From the NCBI RefSeq assembly GCF_021654135.1, contig NZ_JAKGSD010000011.1, forward strand, positions 72,879-136,878: a DNA stretch of 64,000 nucleotides, in the 5' to 3' direction. A program made the translations under genes and the position numbers. The notes beneath the pieces are model-generated. The model saw nothing but the letters and a program-made list of their open reading frames with translations, searched no databases and was not told the origin of the DNA. This document shows, piece by piece, positions 54,023 through 63,013 of this stretch (positions within the stretch are counted from its first letter, which is position 1; every line of letters starts with the position of its first letter). Origin of the DNA: Amycolatopsis tucumanensis. Lineage in GTDB: Bacteria; Actinomycetota; Actinomycetes; Mycobacteriales; Pseudonocardiaceae.

Positions 54023-54862
54023 TCAGGACGGCAGGTCGATCGGGCGGCTCGTGACCCCCAGCCGGGTCGCGAGCGCGATGGCGTCGCCGGGCGCCTTCAC
54101 CTTGATGTCGTTGTCGAAGTAGACGTACACGTCGCGTGTCTTCCCGCCGCCGGTGCGCCGCCAGCGGCGGATCTTGTCGGCCCACCGTTGGAGGGCCTCG
54201 TCGGTGTACCCACTCGCGTAGAGCTCCTCGTCGCCGTGCAGGCGGACGTAGACGAAGTCCGCGGTCACCTCCTCGAAACTCGGCCAGGTGCCGGCCGAAT
54301 CGGCCGCCACCAGTGCGATGTTGTTGTCCTGCAACAGGTTCCGGCACTCGTCCGAGGAGAAACTCGGGTGCCTCGGTTCGAGCGCGTAGCGCAGGGGCCG
54401 GTTGGTTCCGGCTTCGGTGTGGGCTTCTCCCTTCAGTTTGTCGTCGTGCTTGCGGGCCAGTTCCGCGGCCGCACGGGTGTCCCGGGGCAGTCCGGCGAAG
54501 AACTCCGCGAACCGTCCGGGTTCGAACGCGAAGTTCGCAGGCAGCTGCCAGAGGATCGGCCCGAGCTTGTGGCCCAGCGCCAGCACCCCCGACGCGAAGA
54601 AGTTCGCCAGCGGTGTCTCCGTGTCGGCCAGGCGCTTCATGTGGGTGATGAAGCGACCGCCCTTCACGGCGAACACGAAGTCGTCCGGCGTCTGCTCCGC
54701 CCAAGCCCGGTACCGCTCCGGACGCTGGAGCGAGTAGAACGAGCCGTTGATCTCCACGGAGTTCACCTGCCGCGAGATGTACTCCAGCTCGCGGCGCTGC
54801 GCCAGGCCCTTCGGGTAGAACGTGCCCCGCCACGGCGGGTACCGCCAGCCCGAGGTGCCCAC
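54023..54862 (-). CDS. DUF72 family protein
   Basis: A 279-aa TIM-barrel-like protein of the YecE/DUF72 family: GTSGWRYPPWRGTFYPKGL, QVNSVEINGSFYSLQRPERY, FAVKGGRFITHMKRL, ILWQLPANFAFEPGRF and VYVRLHGDEELYASGY. The start is uncertain: GTG 54862 is in frame, but the AGGAGG ribosome site is about 18 nt upstream of it and well spaced before an ATC codon (the peptide would begin TIAEIRVGTSGW-like). Function of the family unknown. Confidence 0.88.
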   Translation of the reverse strand: MGTSGWRYPPWRGTFYPKGLAQRRELEYISRQVNSVEINGSFYSLQRPERYRAWAEQTPDDFVFAVKGGRFITHMKRLADTETPLANFFASGVLALGHKLGPILWQLPANFAFEPGRFAEFFAGLPRDTRAAAELARKHDDKLKGEAHTEAGTNRPLRYALEPRHPSFSSDECRNLLQDNNIALVAADSAGTWPSFEEVTADFVYVRLHGDEELYASGYTDEALQRWADKIRRWRRTGGGKTRDVYVYFDNDIKVKAPGDAIALATRLGVTSRPIDLPS

Positions 54863-54899
54863 CCGGATTTCGGCGATGGTGACCTCCTCAACCCTTCCG

Positions 54900-55676
54900 T
54901 CAGTCCCAGGAGAACCTCCAGTGCCGCCGGTGCACCAGGCTCGCGGCGTACTCGCGGAGGGTGCCCGGCTGCCCGGAGAAGCTGCGCAGGCTGAACGCGC
55001 GGTGCTCGGCGGCCAGCACGAGCGAGCGGTTCTGGTTGCGTGGCGGCGCCGCGACCGAGAGCTCCAGCTCGTCGAACCCGAGCACGACGAGCGTCGCCCC
55101 GAACCGGTCCTCCCAGCTGCGCAGGACCGCGGACACGGCGGCGACCTCGTCCGTCGACTTGATCATGCCCGTCCAGCCGAGCGCGGCGGGGACGTCGGCG
55201 GGCCGTTCGACCGGCACCAGGCCGAGCCGGTGGGGCGCGCGCCGGACGAGGATCGAGCCGGTGTTGCCCGCCTCGGCCAGCGGGTCCACCCGCAGCTGAG
55301 ACTTCTTCGCCAGGCCGGGGAAACCGGCGCTGTACGGGCGCAGGCAGCCGGTGCCGTCCGGGCAGCAGAACGGGTCCCACCACCGGGCGAGCGTCGCGGC
55401 GACGTCGACGTCGCCGACGCGGTGGACGGCGGGCGCGAGACGGCCGCGGTCGGTCAGCCAGTCCTCGCCCGTCGCGGCGAAGCGCGGGTCGTGCGGGATC
55501 AGGACGGGCCACAGTCCCGACCGGTCGAACCCGGCGATGCAGGCCCGGTACCGGCCGGGGTCGGCCAGCGGATCGTCGGAGACCCACATCCGCCCGATCC
55601 AGCGGCCGGGCGGCAGTTCGATGTCGGTGAGGGCCTCGGCGACGAGGCTTTCCTCGGGTGTGGCGGCGGTGGTCAT
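54900..55676 (-). CDS. DUF4253 domain protein
   Basis: A 258-aa protein: PPGRWIGRMWVSDDPLADPG, SGLWPVLIPHDPRFAATGEDWL, and the C-terminal LVVLGFDELELSVAAPP, EHRAFSL. DUF4253 proteins occur in actinomycetes and are unassigned; some neighbour contact-dependent or SMI1/SUKH-like genes, but no such gene is here. ATG 55676. Lies just downstream of a 137-bp gap to the next gene. Confidence 0.8.
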   Translation of the reverse strand: MTTAATPEESLVAEALTDIELPPGRWIGRMWVSDDPLADPGRYRACIAGFDRSGLWPVLIPHDPRFAATGEDWLTDRGRLAPAVHRVGDVDVAATLARWWDPFCCPDGTGCLRPYSAGFPGLAKKSQLRVDPLAEAGNTGSILVRRAPHRLGLVPVERPADVPAALGWTGMIKSTDEVAAVSAVLRSWEDRFGATLVVLGFDELELSVAAPPRNQNRSLVLAAEHRAFSLRSFSGQPGTLREYAASLVHRRHWRFSWD

Positions 55677-55813
55677 GAGACCTCCTCGGGATGGACTGCG
55701 TCGATGAGGTCGAACAGTAGTTCGAGGGTACGACAGTTTCCGGTCCCGAGATTTGGTTTTCGCCGGTTCACCCGATCGGTCGAACGGGTGTTCGAGATTC
55801 GTGGTAGCTTCGG

Positions 55814-56278
55814 TCACGAGCGGGTCGCACCCCGCCGTTGAACTGGGGTTTCGCCTGCACCTGCGTGAGTACCGGACCGCACGTGCAGGGCGAGGGCGAG
55901 CAGCCAGGCCCCCGTCAACGCGAGCGCGAGCGGTAGCAACACGAACAAGTGCTGCCAGGCGACAGCCATCCCGATCGAAGCCAGGAGACACAGGACCAAT
56001 GACGGCACGACCAGGCGCGGCCACCGGTACCCGGCGACCACCGGAGCCGCCGAGAGCACCAGCCCCGCCAGACCGATCAGCGCCTTCGGCTCACCGCCGG
56101 AGAGCCACAGGACCAGCCACACCGTGCTGGGCACGGCCGCGAGCACGAAGCCGGCCCACGACGACGCGAGCGACAGACGGCTCGCCACCGACGCGTCCGA
56201 GCGACGGGCACGGCGCCACATCGCCGTGGCCGCTACGGCGAACACCACGACGACGAAGCACACCCCTGCCCAAACCAC
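55814..56278 (-). CDS. Hypothetical four-helix membrane protein
   Basis: A 154-aa protein with hydrophobic segments at about 4-20, 38-60, 68-86 and 88-128 (VVPSLVLCLLASIGMAVAWQ, then HLFVLLPLALALTGAWLLAL). GTG 56278 starts it (MVWAGVCFVVVVF). No family recalled. Codon bias and open length support it, although a start further in is possible. Confidence 0.6.
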   Translation of the reverse strand: MVWAGVCFVVVVFAVAATAMWRRARRSDASVASRLSLASSWAGFVLAAVPSTVWLVLWLSGGEPKALIGLAGLVLSAAPVVAGYRWPRLVVPSLVLCLLASIGMAVAWQHLFVLLPLALALTGAWLLALALHVRSGTHAGAGETPVQRRGATRS

Positions 56279-56406
56279 GTCCAGGGGATTCCACGGTTTC
56301 GCGCGGACTATGCCTCGCGGGTGCCGCAGTCCACCGTGCGGTCACCGGGTTGTGGCCGCCTCCGCCCGGAGGCGGGGCACGCGCGCGGAGCCTTCTCGGG
56401 GCAGCG

Positions 56407-58044
56407 CTACAGGTAGGCGTCCGCGTCGTGGATCGTGTACGCGTAGCCCTGTTCGGCGAGGAACCGCTGCCGGTGCGCGGCGTACTCGGTGTCGAGCGTG
56501 TCCCGCGAGACCACGGAGTAGAAGTGCGCCTGCCTGCCGTCGGCCTTCGGGCGCAACAGCCTGCCGAGTCGCTGGGCCTCTTCCTGACGGGAGCCGAACG
56601 TGCCCGAGACCTGGATGGCGACGGTCGCCTCCGGCAGGTCGATCGAGAAGTTCGCGACCTTCGACACCACGAGCTTGTCGATCTCGCCGCGCCGAAACGC
56701 GTCGAACAACGCCTCGCGCTCCTTGTTCCGCGTGGACCCCTGGATCACCGGCGCGTTCAGTTCGGCGCCGAGTTCCTCGAGCTGGTCCAGGTACGCGCCG
56801 ATCACCAATGTCTGGTCGCCCGCGTGCTTGTCCAGAATGGACTTCACGACCGGGATCTTCGTGCGGGCGGTGGCCGCGAGCTTGTACTTGTCCTCGGATT
56901 CGGCAGTGGCGTACAGCAGGCGCTCGTTGTCGGTGAGGGTCACCCGCACCTCGATGCACTCCGCCGGGGCGATCCAGCCCTGCGCCTCGATGTCTCTCCA
57001 CGGCGCGTCGTACCGCTTGGGCCCGATGAGCGAGAACACGTCGCCCTCGCGGCCGTCCTCGCGCACCAGCGTCGCGGTCAGGCCGAGCCGGCGGCGGGAC
57101 TGCAGGTCCGCGGTCATCCGGAACACGGGCGCGGGCAGCAGGTGCACCTCGTCGTAGACGATCAGGCCCCAGTCCCGGGAGTCGAACAGCTCCAGGTGCT
57201 TGTACTCGCCCTTGGACTTGCGCGTGATCACCTGGTACGTGGCGATGGTGACCGGGCGGATCTCCTTCTTTTCGCCGGAGTACTCGCCGATCTCGTCCTC
57301 GGTCAGGGAGGTGCGGGCCACCAGCTCGCGCTTCCACTGGCGCCCCGCGACGGTGTTGGTGACCAGGATGAGGGTGGTGGCCTGCGCGCGGGCCATCGCG
57401 GCTGCGCCGACGAGCGTCTTGCCCGCGCCGCAAGGCAGCACGACGACGCCGGAGCCGCCCGCCCAGAACGCCTCCGCGGCCTGCCGCTGGTAGTCGCGCA
57501 GGCCCCAGCCGGTCTCGGCCAGCTGCATCGGGTGCGCTTCGCCGTCGACGTAGCCGGCCAGGTCCTCGGCGGGCCAGCCCACCTTGAGCAGCGCCTGCTT
57601 GAGCCGGCCCCGCTCGGAGGGGTGCACCAGGACGGTGTCGTCGTCGATCCGGGTGCCCAGCATCGGGCTGATCTTCTTGTTGCGCAGCACCTCTTCCAGC
57701 ACCGCGCGGTCGGTCGTGGTCATGACCAGGCCGTGGGCGGGGTTGTTGGTGATCTGCAGCCGCCCGAACCGCGCCATCGTGTCGACGATGTCGATCAGCA
57801 AGGGCTGCGGAACCGGGAAGCGCGAGTAGGTGGTGAGGGCGTCCACCACCTGCTCGGCGTCGTGGCCGGCGGCGCGGGCGTTCCACAGTGCGAGCGGGGT
57901 CACGCGGTAGGTGTGCACGTGCTCCGGGGCCCGTTCCAGTTCGGCGAACGGGGCGATCGCGATCCGGGCGTCGTCGGCCATCGGGTGGTCGACTTCGAGC
58001 AGCACGGTCTTGTCGGATTGGACGATCAACGGGCCATCGGTCAC
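56407..58044 (-). CDS. XPB/Rad25-like DNA repair helicase
   Basis: A 545-aa SF2 helicase. N-terminal region with SDKTVLLEVDHPMADDARIA, then GWGLRDYQRQAAEAF (Q-like motif), Walker A PCGAGKTLVGAAA, Walker B DEVHLLPAP, RRRLGLTATLVREDGREGD containing the XPB RED motif, and VSKVANFSIDLPEATVAIQV, FGSRQEEAQRLGRLLRP (motif VI). The set matches mycobacterial XPB, a 3'-5' helicase. GTG 58044 is used. Located 8 bp downstream of the FAD monooxygenase gene. Confidence 0.95.
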   Translation of the reverse strand: MTDGPLIVQSDKTVLLEVDHPMADDARIAIAPFAELERAPEHVHTYRVTPLALWNARAAGHDAEQVVDALTTYSRFPVPQPLLIDIVDTMARFGRLQITNNPAHGLVMTTTDRAVLEEVLRNKKISPMLGTRIDDDTVLVHPSERGRLKQALLKVGWPAEDLAGYVDGEAHPMQLAETGWGLRDYQRQAAEAFWAGGSGVVVLPCGAGKTLVGAAAMARAQATTLILVTNTVAGRQWKRELVARTSLTEDEIGEYSGEKKEIRPVTIATYQVITRKSKGEYKHLELFDSRDWGLIVYDEVHLLPAPVFRMTADLQSRRRLGLTATLVREDGREGDVFSLIGPKRYDAPWRDIEAQGWIAPAECIEVRVTLTDNERLLYATAESEDKYKLAATARTKIPVVKSILDKHAGDQTLVIGAYLDQLEELGAELNAPVIQGSTRNKEREALFDAFRRGEIDKLVVSKVANFSIDLPEATVAIQVSGTFGSRQEEAQRLGRLLRPKADGRQAHFYSVVSRDTLDTEYAAHRQRFLAEQGYAYTIHDADAYL

Positions 58045-58052
58045 GTCTTCCT

Positions 58053-59519
58053 TTATACGGCGTTGCGGGAGGCCGAGCCGTGCTGGTCATCGGCGGGAGC
58101 GCCGAACCAGCGGGTCAGCGCGGTGTCCAGGGGACCGCCGTCCGGGGTCCAGCACCGGTAGCCGTCCGGCCGGATCAGCAGGGCGGATTCGGTGAGCTGG
58201 TGGTCCGGTTCGGCCCGGACCCGGTCGACGCGATCGGACCAGCCCGGCGGCAGTGGGTGGCCGCCGGTGAGGTCGAGCAGCAGGCCGCGGCCGGAGCGCA
58301 AGAGCGCCGACAGGCGGGTGCTTCCGGCGCCGGTGCGCAGGTCGGCGTCGGGCACCCGGCCCGCGGCGTCCAAACCGGACATCATCCCGGCCAGGTAGTG
58401 GTTCGTGTCGGGCAGTCGCAGGAGGTCGGTGAAGATGTCGCGCAGCGCGGCGACGTCTTCGGACGGGTTCGGCACGGCGAGCACGCGCTGGGCCGAGGTG
58501 TGGTGGAGCACGCGGGCCGCCGCCGGATGCCGTTCCTCCTGGTAGGTGTCCAGCAGGTCGTCCGGGGCCCAGCCGTGCACGGTGGCCGCCAGCTTCCAGC
58601 CGAGGTTGACGGCGTCCTGCACGCCGAGGTTCAGGCCCTGGCCGCCCAGTGGCGGATGGATGTGCGCCGCATCCCCCGCGAACAGGATCCGGCCGTGCCG
58701 GTACCGCTCCAGCTGCCGGGTCGCGTCACTCCACCGGGACGCGGTGAGGACGCGCGCGAGCTCGGTGTCCTGGCCGTAGACCGCGGTCAGGGCGTCCGTG
58801 ATCTCGTTGTCCGTCACCGGGTCGTGGGCGGTGGACTGGTCCTCGCGGCCGAACGTGAAGCGGTAGCGGTCGCCGCCGACCGGGACGAGCATCGACCAGT
58901 AGCCGCCGGCGTGCCGAGTCAGGTCGCTGATATGGCCGGCGCGCCGGGGCACCAGCGCGGACGCCGAGGCGAGCCGGATTTCGGCCAGCACGGCCTGGAA
59001 GGTGCCGGGTCGGCCCGGGAAGGGCAAGCCGAGCAGCTTGCGGACGGGGCTGTGCGCGCCGTCGCAGGCGACGAGGTAGCGGGCGCGAAGCGTGTCGTCG
59101 GCGGCGGTGACCGTGACGCCTTCGGTGTCCTGCGCGACGCCGGTGACCGGCTGTCCGCGCCGCAGTTCCGCGCCACGGGCGAGGGTGGCTTGTTCCAGGA
59201 CCTCTTCCACGAGGTCCTGGCGAATGGAAAGGGGGAAGGGGTGCCGCGTCGGCCAGGACGAGTAGTCGAGCGGGACCGGCAGGGTGGCGAAGTGACCGCC
59301 CACAGGTTCGCGTTCGTGGGCGCGGTCCCGCATGGCGTCGAGCAGGCCGCGCTGTTCGAGCAGTTCGGCGGTCCGGGGCTGGATCGTGCCGCCCTTGGTC
59401 TGCTCGATCCGGTCGGTCAGTGGTTCGACGACCACGGTTCCGACTCCGGCCAGCGCGAGTTCGTGAGCGAGGGCGAGGCCGGTCGGTCCGGCTCCGGCGA
59501 TGACGACCTCGGCGTCCAT
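58053..59519 (-). CDS. FAD-dependent aromatic monooxygenase
   Basis: A 488-aa class A flavoprotein hydroxylase: MDAEVVIAGAGPTGLALAHEL (GxGxxG), ARYLVACDGAHSPVRKLLG (DG motif) and RILFAGDAAHIHPPLGGQGLNLG (GD motif). The C-terminal thioredoxin-like tail (LLIRPDGYRCW) is typical of rifampicin/aromatic-polyketide oxygenases, hinting at an antibiotic-modifying role. ATG 59519 with GGGAGG. Divergent from a TetR with direct-repeat operators between. Confidence 0.92.
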   Translation of the reverse strand: MDAEVVIAGAGPTGLALAHELALAGVGTVVVEPLTDRIEQTKGGTIQPRTAELLEQRGLLDAMRDRAHEREPVGGHFATLPVPLDYSSWPTRHPFPLSIRQDLVEEVLEQATLARGAELRRGQPVTGVAQDTEGVTVTAADDTLRARYLVACDGAHSPVRKLLGLPFPGRPGTFQAVLAEIRLASASALVPRRAGHISDLTRHAGGYWSMLVPVGGDRYRFTFGREDQSTAHDPVTDNEITDALTAVYGQDTELARVLTASRWSDATRQLERYRHGRILFAGDAAHIHPPLGGQGLNLGVQDAVNLGWKLAATVHGWAPDDLLDTYQEERHPAAARVLHHTSAQRVLAVPNPSEDVAALRDIFTDLLRLPDTNHYLAGMMSGLDAAGRVPDADLRTGAGSTRLSALLRSGRGLLLDLTGGHPLPPGWSDRVDRVRAEPDHQLTESALLIRPDGYRCWTPDGGPLDTALTRWFGAPADDQHGSASRNAV

Positions 59520-59529
59520 GGATCCTCCC

Positions 59530-59572
59530 GAGTGCAAAAGTAGACTGAGTGCAAATTACTACCGAGTGAAAG
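59530..59572. promoter_or_regulatory. Three 17-bp-spaced direct repeats, TetR operator region
   Basis: GAGTGCAAA at 59530-59538 and 59547-59555 and GAGTGAAAG at 59564-59572 recur every 17 bp. ACTACC (59558-59563) and GGTAGT (59578-59583) add an inverted repeat. They fill the gap between the divergent monooxygenase (59519) and tetR (59592) genes, overlapping the tetR -10-like TAGTCT (59580-59585). Confidence 0.75.
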
Positions 59573-59591
59573 GAGTTGGTAGTCTGGGGTG

Positions 59592-60230
59592 ATGATCGAG
59601 CCGGCCGGACTTCGCGAGCGGAAGAAACAGCGCACTCGCGAGGCGATCTCCAGCGCCGCGATCCGCCTGTTCCTCGAGCACGGGTTCGACCAGGTGTCCA
59701 TCGCGCAGATCGCCGACGTGGCGGAGGTTTCACGACGCACCCTGTTCGCCTACTTCCCGACGAAGGAGTCGCTGGTCGTCCACCGGTTCGCCGACCACGA
59801 GACGGAAAGCGCCCGGGTGGTCCGGGGACGTCCGGGCGACCGGACGCCGCTGGAGGCGCTCCGGGACCACTTCTTCGACGGGCTCGACCGGCGGGACCCG
59901 ATCACCGGGCTCAACGACGCCCCGGAGATCCTCGCGCTGTACCGGATGATCTTCGCCACGCAGGCGTTGCTCGCGCGGATGCTCGAGTTCAACCAGGCGG
60001 CGGAGGAGGCCTTGGCAGACGCCCTGGCGGACACCGCCGGGGTGGGGCCCGGCGAGGCGCGGGTGGCCGCGGCGGCGATCGTCTCGGTGCTGTGGGCTCT
60101 GGCGCGCGAGAACCACCGGTCCATCGCGTCCGGGCGGTCGGCCGACGAGGTGTTTCCGCAGGCCAGGGCGGACGCGGACGAGGCGTTCAGGCTGCTGGAC
60201 AGTGGCTTCGGCAGGCTCGGCGCGCGGTAG
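59592..60230 (+). CDS. TetR family regulator
   Basis: A 212-aa regulator: ERKKQRTREAISSAAIRLFL, VSIAQIADVAEVSRRTLFAYFPTKESL is the DNA-binding domain of the MftR/acyl-CoA type. ATG 59592 (or GTG 59589) is 7 bp after TAGTCT, leaderless-like. Divergent from the FAD monooxygenase, which it probably represses. Confidence 0.9.
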   Translation: MIEPAGLRERKKQRTREAISSAAIRLFLEHGFDQVSIAQIADVAEVSRRTLFAYFPTKESLVVHRFADHETESARVVRGRPGDRTPLEALRDHFFDGLDRRDPITGLNDAPEILALYRMIFATQALLARMLEFNQAAEEALADALADTAGVGPGEARVAAAAIVSVLWALARENHRSIASGRSADEVFPQARADADEAFRLLDSGFGRLGAR

Positions 60231-60466
60231 ATCGTGGCGAAGGCCACAGCGGGGGAACGACACGGGGAGTGTCGGACGTCTTGCCCAGCGAAAGATTTCG
60301 GCTGGTGGGTGGAAGCCGCGCTCCCGGGCCAATACGATCGCCCGGCGGACCTCTTCACGAGTAGCGCGGGCGGGGCGCGTGTGTCCGGGGTCGCTACCCT
60401 CTCCGGGGTTGGCGACCCAGCCGGTGCCGATCCGAGTCCGGCAGAACGGCTAGAGAAGGAAGTCAG

Positions 60467-63013
60467 GTGGCCCGGCGGCACAAGCGTCCCGAGAGCGGTG
60501 AGGCGCTGGACCGGCGGCCGGACAACCGTGCAGGCAGCCGGTGGCGGCTGCGGAACTGGCGGCTGCGCACGAAGCTGATCGCCGTCCTGCTCATCCCGAT
60601 GCTGACCGTGCTGGCGCTCATCACCCTCCACGTGCGCTCCGACCTCGGGCACGCGGAACAGCTGGCCGAGCTCGCCGCGCACGCTCGTGTCGATGCGGGC
60701 GTCAACGCGGTGGTCAACGAACTGCAGCGCGAGCGGGACGTCACCGTGCGGTACGTCGCCGGGCAGCGACGGAACGGGCTCAGCGACGTGCGGGACCAGC
60801 GCGCCCGCGTGGACCAGGCCGCCGGTGCGTTCGCGCGCGAGCTCGCCGCCCAGCAGTCGCGGCTCTCCCCGGCCAGCGCCGCGGGGCTGAAGGAAGCCCA
60901 GTCCCGGCTCGACGCACTGCCAGGGTTGCGTTACTCGGGTGAGTTCTCGAACTCGTCGGCGGATTCGATCCTGACCTCCTACAGCGACCTCATCTCGGGT
61001 GTCCTCGACCTGTCGGACCAGGCCGTCGCCGAGATCGCGGACGCCGAGGTCGCGCGGCTTCGGCTGGCCGCAAACGCGCTCGCCCGCGTGAAGGACCAGA
61101 TGTCGGTCAAGCGCGCGGTGCTCGGGCAGGCGTTCGCGGAGGGCGAGGTCTCCGACGACCGGCTGCGGAAGCTCCTCGGCGCGGACGCCCAGCTCGCCGC
61201 CGCGCAGAACGACTACCGCAAGTTCGCCACCGCGGCCGAGCAGCGCTCCTACGAGCAGACCGTCGCCGGACCGGCCGTGCAGTCGGCGAACGCGCTCTTC
61301 GAGCTGGCCATCACCAGGACGGAGAACGGGCAGAGCCTGTCCGGCCTCGACTCCCGCCAGTGGGACCAGGCGATCACCGGGACCATCGACCTCGCCTACC
61401 AGTTCCAGCAGACCCTGCAGGTGCAGACGCAGCAGCGGTGCGACGCGCTCGCCACCGACGCCCGGCGCTCGGCGATCGTCAACGCGGCGGTGGTCTTCGG
61501 GGTGCTGCTGCTGTGCGCGGTGCTCGCCGTGGTCATCGGGCGATCGCTGCTGCGGCCGCTGCGGATCCTACGCAACAACGCGTTCGACGTCGCCGAGCAC
61601 CGGCTGCCCGCGGCGGTGGACGAGATCCTCGCCGACCCGCATCCCGACTTCATGACCGCGCACCGCGGTGTGGCGCCGGTGCCGGTGTTCACGCGTGAGG
61701 AGGTCGGCCAGGTCGCCCGCGCGTTCGACGCCGTGCACGGGCAGGCGGTGCGGCTGGCCGGTGAGCAGGCGCTCCTGCGGGAGAACATCAACGCGATGTT
61801 CGTGAACCTGTCCAAGCGCAGCCAGGACCTGGTCGAACGGCAGCTGGCCGTGCTGGACCGGATGGAGGCCGACGAGCAGGACCCGGAGACCCTCGGCGGC
61901 CTGTTCGAACTCGACCACCTCGCGACGCGGATGCGCCGCAACAGCGAGAACCTGCTCGTCCTGTCCGGGCACGACTTCGGTGACGAGAAGGCCGAACCGG
62001 TGGCCGCCGAGGAGATCATCGGCGCGGCGTTGTCCGAGGTGGAGCACTACCAGCGGATCGAGCTGACCGCGATGCCGGAGATCGCGATCCGCGGCGAGGC
62101 GTGCAACGACCTGGTGCACGTCGTGTCCGAGCTGCTGGAGAACGCGACCCTCTACTCGCCGTCGGACAAGACGGTGACGGTGGTCAGCTCGCTCGCCGAG
62201 GACGGCGCCTGGCACGTGCACATCACCGACCAGGGCGCGGGCATGCCGCAGCCGGAGATCGACCGCGCCAACAAGCGACTGGCGAACCCGCCCGCGGTGG
62301 ACGTCGAGGTGTCGCGGCGGATGGGCCTGTTCGTGGTCGCGACGCTGGCGAAGCGGCACGACATCCAGGTGCGATTGCGGTCGGCGGACGGTGGCGGGCT
62401 GGTCGCGACGGTCGTCGTCCCGGCGGGGCTGGTGATCGAGAACGTGGCGCCGGTGCCGGAGCCGCTGCCCGCGCCGGTGGCCGCTCCCGAGCCGCCGCCG
62501 GTGCCGGTTTCGCTGCCGTCGCTCAAGCCGATCCCGCTGCCCGAGCCGCCGCCAGAAACCGAGCCCGAGCCGGAACCGGAGCCGGAGCCGGAGCCGGACG
62601 ACACGGTGCTGATCCCGGTGGTGCGGGACGAGCCGCGCCGCGCGCGCACCGAGGACCGGGTCGACTGGCCGACGGCGGACAACGACGCCTTCCCGCCGGA
62701 GGACGAGGAGCCGACCGAGCGGATGCCGGCGTACCAGGCGGTGTTGTCGCGGTGGTTCACGACGGGCGAGCACTGGCCGATCCGGCGCGACGTCGCGGGC
62801 AACGGGCAGCCGGATTGGCCGGCCGAGCCGGAGTGGCCGTCGGCGGACGACGACGAGGTGGACGGGAAGGCGCCGGACTTCCCGCAGCAGGTGCGGCGGC
62901 GGCCCGACTCGTTCGACCCGCCTACGCTCTCACTCGATCCCGACGAGGTTCGTCACCGGATGTCGCGGCTGCAGAACGGGTTCGCCCGAGCCCGCGACGC
63001 GCGGGAGAGCTGA
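60467..63013 (+). CDS. NIT-domain sensor histidine kinase (CvnA-like)
   Basis: An 848-aa membrane sensor. TM1 about 37-57 (KLIAVLLIPMLTVLALITL), extracellular helical NIT-type domain about 60-330, TM2 about 337-357, HAMP-like linker, dimerisation region with LFELDHLATRMRRNSENLLVL (possible His about 484), and HATPase (N box ELLENATLYSP about 555, G1 DQGAGMP about 588). The C-terminal about 180 residues are Pro/Glu-rich and likely disordered. It resembles CvnA of Streptomyces conservons, yet no roadblock, DUF742 or Rab-like GTPase gene follows. GTG 60467. Its last 92 bp overlap the convergent ABC permease gene. Confidence 0.9.
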   Translation: MARRHKRPESGEALDRRPDNRAGSRWRLRNWRLRTKLIAVLLIPMLTVLALITLHVRSDLGHAEQLAELAAHARVDAGVNAVVNELQRERDVTVRYVAGQRRNGLSDVRDQRARVDQAAGAFARELAAQQSRLSPASAAGLKEAQSRLDALPGLRYSGEFSNSSADSILTSYSDLISGVLDLSDQAVAEIADAEVARLRLAANALARVKDQMSVKRAVLGQAFAEGEVSDDRLRKLLGADAQLAAAQNDYRKFATAAEQRSYEQTVAGPAVQSANALFELAITRTENGQSLSGLDSRQWDQAITGTIDLAYQFQQTLQVQTQQRCDALATDARRSAIVNAAVVFGVLLLCAVLAVVIGRSLLRPLRILRNNAFDVAEHRLPAAVDEILADPHPDFMTAHRGVAPVPVFTREEVGQVARAFDAVHGQAVRLAGEQALLRENINAMFVNLSKRSQDLVERQLAVLDRMEADEQDPETLGGLFELDHLATRMRRNSENLLVLSGHDFGDEKAEPVAAEEIIGAALSEVEHYQRIELTAMPEIAIRGEACNDLVHVVSELLENATLYSPSDKTVTVVSSLAEDGAWHVHITDQGAGMPQPEIDRANKRLANPPAVDVEVSRRMGLFVVATLAKRHDIQVRLRSADGGGLVATVVVPAGLVIENVAPVPEPLPAPVAAPEPPPVPVSLPSLKPIPLPEPPPETEPEPEPEPEPEPDDTVLIPVVRDEPRRARTEDRVDWPTADNDAFPPEDEEPTERMPAYQAVLSRWFTTGEHWPIRRDVAGNGQPDWPAEPEWPSADDDEVDGKAPDFPQQVRRRPDSFDPPTLSLDPDEVRHRMSRLQNGFARARDARES

